64,000 nt of DNA from Diplocarpon mali (lineage: Eukaryota; Ascomycota; Leotiomycetes; Helotiales; Drepanopezizaceae), in NCBI GenBank assembly GCA_024741835.1, contig JAENRP010000060.1, positions 76,087 to 140,086 on the forward strand, in the 5' to 3' direction. Of this stretch, positions 44,104 through 53,502 are shown one piece after another. Each line of letters opens with the position of its first letter. The first letter of the stretch is position 1. The notes under the pieces were generated by a model, which was not told the origin of the DNA, ran no database searches, and saw only the letters and a program-made list of their open reading frames with translations. The translations under genes and the position numbers were made by a program.

Positions 44104-44198
44104 GTACACAGGGTTTAGTGGTAAAATCCATCGTTGCCAGCCGTGCACAGTCAAGTATCAGTTTCGATGGGCCCCGGGTTCGATTCCCGGCGAACGCA
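44104..44198 (+). tRNA. tRNA-Gly (GCC)-like gene with 24-nt intron; acceptor stem mismatched
   Basis: Body is that of tRNA-Gly: D arm ggtttagtggtaaaat, anticodon stem catcg/cgatg, loop ttgcca with anticodon GCC at 44136-44138, a 24-nt insertion (44140-44163) at the usual 37/38 intron site, T arm ccgggttcgattcccgg. The 3' acceptor strand is cgaacgc (44191-44197), whose partner should be gcgttcg, but the 5' sequence is gtacaca (44104-44110), pairing at only about three of seven positions. So the gene is either a pseudogene with a replaced 5' end or mis-sequenced. Confidence 0.6.
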
Positions 44199-46056
44199 TT
44201 TTGGCTATTCAATCTTTTATATTCCCAACCTTTTGATCTCAGCTTCCTGAGAACTTGTCTTTTGATGTCTTGGCTCATATCGCTTATTAGGGTGAGCATC
44301 TACTGCTTTTTTCCCCCTCTCCTGTTCATCGGAGGTTAATCGTTACAGAATAACGAATCCTCGGTATCTGGACCATTGAGGACAGACTTGACTGACCGCT
44401 GTCTGCAGAGGGGAATTTTCCTCGCCTTTTACTTTTGGCTTCTTTGGAGTCTTTTTCTCCCCCACCCTTTTCCGTGGGGAGATTCCAGGCTACGCGAAAG
44501 GCGGTGACCAGAAGGCGGTCGTCTGCTGTTAAGCGAGGAACTATTTACTCGATCCTGGCAACCTCCACGAGCCGGGACTGGCTTCGCGGCCCTGGCACCT
44601 CGCAGCCGCCAGCCATCGGAGGGTTCGCATAGCTGACCCTGCCAGAGAAGCCAGCACTCCGACTTGTCACGAGGGGTCGTACGATCCCGCGACTCCTGGG
44701 TCCTGTCGAAGACCACGCTGGGTTGTACGTCGCTAGGCTTGTGCGGCGCCGCCGCTGGGTCGGCGATGTCCCCCGGGCTGGCTCGGCATCTAGAGGCCTG
44801 TCGCGCGTGGGCGGGATACGCAGGAGAGAGAAATGATATGATATGGCGAGGGGGGGGGTGCTTGAGCACGCCTACGCGCCAAGACGGTGTCGACCCCAGC
44901 GTCAGACCGGACGGCAATGGACGTCTGCCCTGACGGGCTTTGACTGCTTGTCAAAAAATAAAGAGAAAAAATAAAAAAAAAAAAACCGTCGCTGCGAGCG
45001 CGGAACGCCCTGGGATATTGTAGGAGCCAGAAAAATATAGGAATCTCGTGACATGAGTCACATGATCGGCAATGGGCCGATAGGAGGATAAATAGGGCTC
45101 CATTTTGTACTTCGGAACAACGCGCAACGCCTATAGTACATGAATACACCCCTAGCTTGGGAATTGTTCCCAACACCTCGTCACGGATAGCCCAGCTGTG
45201 GTGCTTCCGTCTCTTGTTTTCGGGCCTTCCCTGAGGCCTACTCTTGCGTGTTTCCCCTTCAGTTCTTTAACTTGTGAGGAGAGACAGCGGCTCACGACAG
45301 AGCAAGCCACGACTTGCCGCAGGCTATGTGCTTCAGCACTGAAGACGCGTCCGTGATTCCCCAGTGCAGCGGCGCAAGGTTACCGAGCCCCGAGTCCGGT
45401 CCTCAGCGAGAGCCGATCGGGAACAGAAATTGCATCTCGGCATCAGGCGCCTCCGGCCCGAGAATAGCCGCGGGCGTGGCCCCGGTACTTATCGGCCCGA
45501 GAGCCAGAGACGTGTTGCCCGTCCAGATACCGTTGAGACCACAGGGAGCTCGCGAAGGCGTTGATCTTGGCAGCGACTCTTTTGCGCAGGGCTCGGCGGT
45601 TCGGCTACACGTCTCCGGAACGGAACACTCCAGGATCCAAGGGCAGAAAGACAATCTGGGAGCCGTGGAGATGGGCAGACTATCTGGTGGCAGGGTACCG
45701 GTCGAAGCGGGGTTGTCCCGCCTGGTTGTTGGTCCTCGTGGCCCGCTCGATGTCAGGGCATTGGTGTCGTGTCAGCTGTATGTTAACATGATAGTGATTC
45801 GGACCTTGACATGGATATTGACGAGGTCCACTGTGTACTTGCGGAAGACTTGGGTGGTGGTGGTTTCATTGATGCAACCGAGTACGGCGCCTGACGCGGG
45901 GTGGTTTGGTTTGTACATGTGGAGAATACACAAGCTTCAAATCCCAGACCGACCCTCACACTCGTGGAAGATGACGCAGGATGAATCGCTATTCATCCGT
46001 ATACACGTACCCACTGCGTTCTCCCCTCCCTTCGAACTGTAAGCCACGGAGGGAAT
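44199..46056. other. Spacer tRNA-like gene / ECM4, no gene seen
   Basis: 1.86 kb with a nine-G run (about 44850), an A-rich tract (44955-44986) and a 242-aa plus-strand frame (45314-46042) of Arg/Gly/Pro-rich composition with no domain. I do not support it as a gene; it ends just before the convergent ECM4 stop. Confidence 0.4.
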
Positions 46057-47778
46057 CTACTCCTTCGCAGCCTGCGCCAACGCAAACCTCACAGCCGGAA
46101 GCTCTTCATCCTCCCTCAGAATCGGCGGTTCGGGACCGAGAGGCGTGATGCTGAAAGGATTGATCTACACAGGCATTAGCCATGCTCTCACCTGTTTCCC
46201 CTGCTCCCCACACGACCTTCGTCTTTTCTTCGATCTCAGGGGACCGGGTCCCAAAGATCGAGGAAGAACAAGCAAACATACCTGTGTGTGGCTCTTTGTA
46301 TAATGATTCTTGATATGCGTCCACTCCGTCGTCTCGCCAAAGGCCGGGATACCCCAGTATAGATGCCTCACCCATCGATGCAGATAGGGGAAGTCCGCTC
46401 TGATCGTCCGCAGATTCGTCTTGAAGTGCTGCACGTACACGACGTCGAAGCGGATGATCGTCGTGTACAGGCGGATGTCGGCCTCGGTGATGGTGGACCC
46501 GTAGTAGAAGGGTCCGTCGGTGACGGTACTGAGGTGTGCTTCGACTTTGTCCAGGGCGGCGAAGAGCGTCGTGACGGCTTTTTCGTAGGCGGGTTGCGTG
46601 GTGGCGAAGCCGGACTTGTAGACGCCGTTGTTGATGTCGTTGTAGGTCCACTCGTTCGTCTCTTCGATCTGCCTTTGCAGCGTGGGAGGGAAGAGATTGA
46701 TGTCCTTGTACTCCGGGGCGATGAGATCGTCAAACTATCCACAGAATCAGCCGGTGCCCCTGTGGCCCTAATTTCCTCGGCGAGCCTCCCTCTCTGGAAA
46801 AGGGAGACAGACCTCGGTATAAAACATGCGGATGATTTCCGAACTCTCATTACTGACAATCTTCCCTTGCTTTACATCATACACTAGACACAGGTCAGCA
46901 TCATTCTACAAGTGTCACCCCCCCCTCCACAGATACATGCACTCTCTATCTCTTTACCAAGGCTCAAGAAAAAGAAGAAAAGAAAGAAAAAGGAGGCCAC
47001 AGCAAGACCTACAGGTTGGCACCGTAAACCGTCCCTTGTACTCCGGATCAACCTCAAAATACAAATCCCTGATATGCCTGTACTTCTCGTGTCCCGGAAC
47101 CGGATCCGGCCTCACGTTTTCGCCTGGCGCCGTACCGTCCTCATCACTACCACCATCACCATCCCCCTCAGAAGAGGAGGAAACGAAATGCCACCCTAGA
47201 TCCTTCATATGCCAATGCACGCTCGTAAACGGCACGACATCCTGTAAGCCCTTGAGCCGGCGCACGATCAGAGTGCGGTGAGCCCAGGGACAGGCGTAGG
47301 AGACCTTGCACCATCAATTAGTTGGCTCAGGTCGAAGTCTGGATCCCAGAGGAGAAGACAAGCCCGGGGGAAGGCAGAAAAGAACATGTTCGCACATACG
47401 TAAAGGTGATACCGCCCGCTCTCTGGTGGAAACTCCCCCCCCTTCTTAATCCAGTTTCGGAACTGCGAATTTGACCTTTTGAACTCGCCGCTCTTGTCGT
47501 TGGGCGCGACCCAGTTGGTGATTTTGTCAGCGGCCTGTTATACCCATTTCCTCTGGTTAGCCAAGTGCGGCTTCACTGTCGATTTTAAAGACGATGTCGA
47601 GTACAGAGGCGACTGTGATGCACGTGCCGGTTCAAATCGAACGGAGAAGAAGAGAAGAAAAGAGAAGAAGAGAAGAAGAGAAGAAGAGAAGAAGAGAAGA
47701 AGAAGAAGAACAAGAAGAAGAAGAATAAAAAGAACAAGAAGCAAACAAAGGAAGATATCTCGGCTCAAAACGCACCAT
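46057..47778 (-). CDS. ECM4: Glutathionyl-hydroquinone reductase / omega-like glutathione transferase
   Basis: Xi-class GST that reduces glutathionyl-quinones using GSH; cytosolic. Exons on minus: 47778-47776 (ATG only, inferred), 47534-47400, 47304-47013, 46883-46813, 46734-46282, 46164-46057; 353 residues. The catalytic motif is SYACPWAHRT (Cys51). Other family markers: KITNWVAPNDKSGEFKR, GRYHLYVSYACPWA, KIVSNESSEIIRMFY, FDDLIAPEYKDINLFPP, NNGVYKSGFA, RFDVVYVQHFKTNLR, and the end INPFSITPLGP. Three acceptors are TAG and one is AAG. Ser/Glu/Asp-rich insert at about 85-110. The start is the weakest point: no ATG opens exon 2 and the nearest plausible one is 240 bp upstream, followed directly by GTGCGT, with the CT-rich tract in that intron. 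Confidence 0.88.
47638..47745 (+). repeat. Polypurine (GAA/GAGAA) tract inside the inferred first ECM4 intron
   Basis: About 105 bp of almost pure purine on the plus strand (agaagagaaga repeats, then agaagaagaa), so pure CT on the ECM4 transcript strand. Near mirror symmetry. It creates long Glu/Lys and Phe/Leu/Ser frames that are not genes. Confidence 0.9.
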
Positions 47779-48361
47779 CTCTATACACCTTGCGCCCTCC
47801 CGCCTATTTTCGAAATTCCTCTCTCTGACGACTCCAAGAATGTCGAGAATCCAACAAAGACTTCGAGTGCGAGCAAGCATCAATTGAAAATGCCGAATAC
47901 TCTGGTTTCACCTGTTCCAGATGTCCATTCGAGCGGGGATCGTGCTTGTTCTTGAGCTGCAGAGCTGCAACTGCGGGGTCTGGCGCTATACTGGACTAGC
48001 AAATCATAGTTTGAGCCCCCCGCCACTCCCACTCCCATTCCCACCAACGGAGCTGTGGTGCGGTTATTCAGCGTGACAAGCTGCTTCGAGGCTGCTGAGT
48101 ATTACCTCGATTCGCTGGAGTCTTTTCCTGATCAAGACCTGGGCTTTGGCTATCATCGTAGAAATAACAACGTGCAGCTGCAAGAGAAGCAACACAGGTA
48201 GTCAGATAAGAGTAGTAACTTGGGATCGCATATTCTATTTCGCCGCTAACTCATCGCGACCTAGGAATGTCGCAAAACCTCTAGTTCTCTAGGGCCATTA
48301 CCATAGCCGCTCATTCACTCAAACCGTCACGCCATCCCGCACTCCCTCCCACGAGGTGCAT
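47779..48361. other. Spacer between ECM4 5' end and UBA1 3' end
   Basis: 583 bp, presumed ECM4 promoter and UBA1 3' UTR. Nothing else recognised. Confidence 0.4.
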
Positions 48362-51300
48362 CTACTTGGCCATATTCATCGTCACAAACGGCACCTCAAC
48401 ATCCTCTCCCGTCTGATCCTCCACACAAACCTCGAAGATAACAGCCTTTTGATGTTCCGGGACCGGCTTCTTCGAGATATGCGCTACGAGATCGCTCAGC
48501 TTCATCGGGTATCGATCCTTGAGCTTGGATTGTGGGAAGAAACTAGCGTATAGCAGGCTAACTCCGGAGCTGAGCATAGTGACAGTGAGACCCTTCTCCT
48601 CGAAGTGTTTGAGCAGCTCCTGTAGGGTGATGTCCTCGATTTCGAAACGGTCCCAGATCTTGTCGATGGCGACATCACCGTTGTGGCTCTTGTAGACGGC
48701 CTTGGGACTCTCAATGGGCTCGGAGAAGCCAAAAAAGGGGAGAGCCAGGTTGATGAAACCATTCTTGTATTGCTCGAGCTTTTTCTTGCCGTCGACGACT
48801 TTGTAGAGCTCGAGAATGATCAGGCCCGTCACGAGAGCAGTGGTCGTGGCGATCGCAGGGATGATCTTTCCGGCAATGAACTTGGTCTTATGTCTGTCGG
48901 CAAGTTCAATCTTATAGTTCTCGGCACGGAGGTTGCTGGCTGCGGTGATGAAGTCGATATGGTGGTTTGTATCATCATCCTTCTCAAATTCAACAGGGAT
49001 AAGCTTGAATCCAGCTAATGATTTTGGAGATGGGAGCTTCTCGATCATCTTTTCGAATTCGGTGTTGTCGTCGAATGAAGACGAGTTTGCGTTTGGGTCC
49101 TGTGATAGTTGTCAATGTTGTCTTTGTCACAATGCAGGAGAGTACGAACGGGTTCACTATCGTCGGCCTGAATCTTCACAGAAGCATTTGGCGAGAAGTC
49201 AGGGATAATCATGTTGTCCAGGACCTTACGGATAGTAGCCTCATCTAAACCCTTGGTGTTGATTCCATAGTTGAAAGCGTGGAGATTGGCTGCAGCGACA
49301 ACAAATGTCATATGAAACTCGTTCTTTGGATCAAACTTGAGTGCATCTGGAGCACGTTTTGGCCCTGACCAGAAAAGGGCACCACTAGACGAGACAGAGT
49401 CCTTGGGGAAGTTGTAGAGCAATTGCTGGATGGCATTGTTGTACTGCTTCTCGAACAGTAAACGGGCCCACTTGATGCAATCCTCAACGCTCAAAGGCTT
49501 GTCATCCACCAAGTAATCTCGGATTTGCTGCAGCGTTGCCTTCTCGTTACCCCCTTGTTTCAGTGTGGTTTCGATGTAGTTTGGCTGGCTCAAATAAAGG
49601 TTTGCCGTCTCGGCGGGCTTCACAAAAGACGACTCAAACAGTTCCCTAGCCCACGCAATGGTGTGCTCGATTTTGTTGGGAAAACTCTTCAGGGTACACA
49701 TGGGGAACGACTGCTCTGGAGGATCTTGAGACGAGGAATATGACTCGGTCAAGCTGGGGATGACAACTTGTGTATTTCCTTTGGTTCCCAAGGTACCGCT
49801 CTCCAGCAATGGCTTGCGGAAGAAAACACAACGACGATCAACGTAGGTTCTGGCATCAACGTTATCCAAGGCGTTCGTCACACCGTGCAGCGAGTTCCAA
49901 AAGTCCTCGTGGAAGATGTGCTCAGTATCCTGTCCAACTCGGTCTCTCATCGTCACGATATGGCCCTTCAAGTCTGGGTTCATAGCTTGGACGGCCGCAG
50001 CAGCACAGTCACTCTTCAGTTGTCCAACATCCTTGGGCCGGAATAGGAATTGACGATTGAGGTTGCTCTTCTCGATCGAATCCATATCCGTCACACTGAT
50101 CTTTCCAGTTGGCCCCGTAGCAAGTCCGATCATAGCCCAGTTCTTCAACATCTCACAACCAATTGCACCGGCGCCGACCAAAAATTCCTGAACGTTGGAC
50201 AACTTCTCTTGAAACTCTCGTCCGAACACCACAATCTGGCCATCATATCTGGTACCAAGAGGCTTGCAAAGCTCCTCAGATCTAGCAGAGTTCTCGGGCA
50301 AGGATTCCAAGGAATCAAAATACATCCACTGGTTGATGGGTGTAAACTTTCCCGAGACAGCCTTCAACACTTCTTGAGCAGCCAAACCACCAAAGAAGGC
50401 AGCCATGGGGCTCAGATCACCAAGTGCTTGGAAACTAAGCTCTCCAAGTAACGCTTTGTCGATCTCAAGATCTAAACCTTCCTTCTTTGCGAACAGCTCC
50501 GCAGAGCCAATCAAAATTGCGGCATCCTCCTTGTCCTGAGGTTTCGGAAGACGGCCATTCTGCTCAGCAAATGCATGTAAAGCTTGGAATCCAATATGAA
50601 GTTGTTGAGGGCGATCGAACTTGGCGTAATCGGAAATGAGGAACTCGGGTTTCTTGAGCGAGACGGACAAGGGCTTGAAGTCAATGAGCTTGGGCATCTT
50701 CACCTGCGTGTAAATGCCACCTCTCTTGTATTGACCCAGCCCAGAGACGTCTCCGATTGAGAATGTGTATGGGCCCTTGACCGTGACCTTTCGAGGCGCG
50801 GCCGCGTTCAGGGCTTCTAGCCCTTCAAGCTCCGTGAAGGTAACATAATCCCCATCTTCCAAGCCATGTCGTACCTCGTCCAATGCAGAAACCAGTCCAT
50901 CTTCGTCAATGCCAGCAACGATGCCGGCCACTGGGGTCTCTCCTGTAGGGTCTAGAACGGTAAACTTGCTGCCAAAGTCGCAAAATATGGATCCGAACAG
51001 GCCGAATGTATCAGCCACAACCAAGTAGATTCCTTTCTGGTGTAGGTAGTCGCCAATAATGATCTGATCTTTGAGGGGGGTGTTTGTAAGGACGACGACT
51101 TGGTACGAGTCGAATTGGGATAGGTTAGTGGTAAGGCTGTAGTGGAATTAGCTTCGTGTCCCTACCTGGAGTTTACATGCCTACCTGCTAGATTGATGGA
51201 TAGAGACCGGGGTATATGCGTTCAGCTCAGCCACGCGCGGTGCACTGACTGCTGCTCGAGGCTTTCCCACATCATCAGTGTGGAGGAAGAACTGGGAGGA

Positions 51301-51537
51301 GAGGTCGGCGATGGCAGCAGGTGCGGGGTCGTAGAGAGTCAGACTCTTGACACCAGCCAGGGCAATATTCTTGGCGATTTCGACACCCAGACCCTTCAAT
51401 CCAACAATGAGCACATTCGACGCACCCATGCGCTTCATAGCCTCGTGTCCAAGCACATAGAGCTGTCTGCTGTAAAGAGACTCGTCGATTTCACCACTAC
51501 CTGCCACCGACTCGGCTGGCTGCAGGCTCGTCTCCAT
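48362..51537 (-). CDS. UBA1: Ubiquitin-activating enzyme E1
   Basis: First enzyme of ubiquitin conjugation: adenylates ubiquitin and forms a thioester with it. Exons on minus: 51537-51185, 51136-49150, 49099-48362; 1025 residues, normal length. Inactive adenylation half begins [20 protein letters not shown]; the active half has the nucleotide loop GAGAIGCE (439-446) and [10 protein letters not shown]; the catalytic cysteine is C598 in [20 protein letters not shown]. The C-terminal ubiquitin-fold domain ends [11 protein letters not shown]. Intron 1 (51184-51137) and intron 2 (49149-49100) are GT-AG. The frame stays open upstream of the ATG at 51537 to an in-frame TAG at about 51630 but with no other Met, so 51537 is used. 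Confidence 0.95.
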
Positions 51538-52572
51538 ATCGACGTCTTTGGAGTCCTGAGATTTGGTCGTGTCAGTGAGGCTGAACGTTTGCGGGTTGGT
51601 GGGGTAAAGCTCGAGGGAGACCTCGTGCTAGCCTTGTTGGAGGGGTAATGTGCAACCTACAGCCATAGTTCTCTTCAAAGGTTGCGAGGAGCCCGGATTT
51701 GACAGCTTGCGTTTCCCCAGCTTGCCTTCGCCGTCGGGAATCACTTGCGATGGAATCTTGGCGTTTGGAATGGACCCGAGTGGAGACGCTCCTCAGGTAC
51801 AACGGGTATTCTGGCGCTTGCGGGAGGTCTAGTTTAGGTACCAGAGAAATTGAATGTTTGATTTGATGCTGATGATTTTCAGTCGGTAGAGATCGCACAT
51901 GCCTTTGGTAGGCAGCGCAGAGAAGAATGAGGAGAGATATTCGATTTAAGCACAATAGAGGGTTGGGAGGCGGGAGGCAGCTACAACATCTGAGGCTCTC
52001 GAATCGGCCAGAAACACTAATGAACTACGGAGGGGATCATTAGAAGGCCGAGAAGCCTTGCATATTAGGCACATGCAAGGCAGCCATCACGTTCCATGAG
52101 CAATAGGAAATCCATTGGAATGCTATCCAAACACTCGGACAGCAGGGCTATGTGGCTTGTACTTCAACGGGAGATTCTGGGTAACGGACGGGTCTGGATG
52201 CTATACCAAAGCTTCCGATTCTGCTGTTCATCCACTGTGGCATGGCGGGTAATTTCCGGCATCTTTAACCCCGCCATGTCCCCTCAGGCATGAAGTGAAT
52301 CTCGGGCCGAGGCAAGATGGGATACACAACACATGTGGTATACAGCTAGTTGAACTGGTAAGATTCGCCGTCAAAGGCAGAATTACTCAAAAATCTGCAT
52401 TGGTCCCCAACAACTTGATCCTCCTGCACTGTGTCGGAGAGCACCTTACTGTCCACCGATCGAAAGATTGTCCGAGCGATGAATCGTACAAGCACACCCC
52501 CGTGAGCTTCCTGACCCAATAAGTAGGTATCAACGTCAGAAGGAAACCAGATATGCATCCACCTAGATCCCT
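51538..52572. other. Spacer UBA1 / FKBP
   Basis: 1.03 kb: UBA1 promoter and FKBP 3' UTR. Short frames only; no gene recognised. Confidence 0.4.
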
Positions 52573-53502
52573 CTAGTTGATCTTTTGGAGCTCAACATCG
52601 CTGCACCCGCGTCAGTAGCTGCAACAGAACGCAAGGAGGAAACGCACAAGATTAGATCGGCGTTGGCTGGGATGATCTTTGAGAAACCGCTGCTCCGAAG
52701 TCAGCTATCAGAAGAATGCGGCGTAAGGATGTGTGGAATCGGCACCAGCTCAGGGCTCAACGCCTACCGCCAGGCATGGTATATCTGCCGTGTCCCCGGG
52801 AAGCGGGAGGGAGTCGAGGAGTTGGGTCTCTTACCGTTCGCCGTATGCGAAATCGCTGCGCAGAAGAAACTTAGCATTGCTTGCCTTGCCCGAAAGAGAG
52901 AAAGATCAAGAGATAGTATTGTACCTGGAGATATCCAAGGTTGCCTTCTCACCGACCTTCATGGTGACAACGCCCTCATCCCAGCCTGGTGGAGAGCATC
53001 AGTCTGATATTCGCCGAGAGTTGTAGTCAGCCGAGGGACTACTTGCCCTTGATGACTCTGTTTGTGCCAATTTCTGTGACGAAAGCTCCGCGGCCAACAG
53101 AAGAGTCAAACCTGGGTAGATGCCATCGTCAGCAATTGTCCCAGGGTGCCCTGCCGGCTTGACATAGCAGTCGAGAATGAAGAGGTAGAATGAATGAATA
53201 GATGAAGTAGCGGGGCAATTCTAATGGGTAAGCAGGCAATGGACTTACTGTGTGCCTTTGTTGCCTGGCTTGGTGGTGTCCTTGAGGTAGCCTGTGTATT
53301 CGATGGTAACGTAATCGCCAGCCTTGGGAATCGCGCCAGATCCCTCTTTGAGGACGGTCTTGGTGACACCCATGTTTGCTGATGTGCGGGAAAGGCTACG
53401 GATTGTGGATATCGTCGTGGGTTGGGCAGAACTGGTATTGAGGGTGAAGAGAGAAGATGAGGATCCAGCAAGTCTGAAAAGTCTTGGTGTAGCGGTGCGC
53501 AT
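52573..53502 (-). CDS. FKBP-type peptidyl-prolyl cis-trans isomerase
   Basis: FK506-binding immunophilin of the FKBP12 type. Six exons on minus: 53502-53249, 53111-53047, 52985-52925, 52855-52835, 52689-52648, 52600-52573; 156 residues. Conserved pieces in order: VTIEYTGYL, FDSSVGRGAFVTEIG, VIKGWDEGV, SDFAYGER, GFSKIIPANADLIFDVELQK. Exon 4 is 21 nt and codes only DFAYGE plus split codons. Intron 2 (53046-52986, 61 bp) starts GCAAGT: a GC-AG intron, required to join VIKG to WDEG. The first 43 residues are Arg/Ser/Thr-rich without acidic residues, a likely mitochondrial presequence; Met44 (MGVTKTVLKEG) starts a normal-length cytosolic FKBP12. One gene could thus serve two compartments. Several exons are tiny, so a pure ORF scan would miss most of it. 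Confidence 0.92.

Noticed and set aside
45314..46042. 242-residue plus-strand open frame before ECM4
   Set aside because: GC-rich composition and no conserved features; three alternative frames are also open here.
47638..47745. Lys/Glu-rich and Phe/Leu/Ser-rich frames in the purine tract
   Set aside because: Simple-sequence artefact inside the inferred ECM4 intron.
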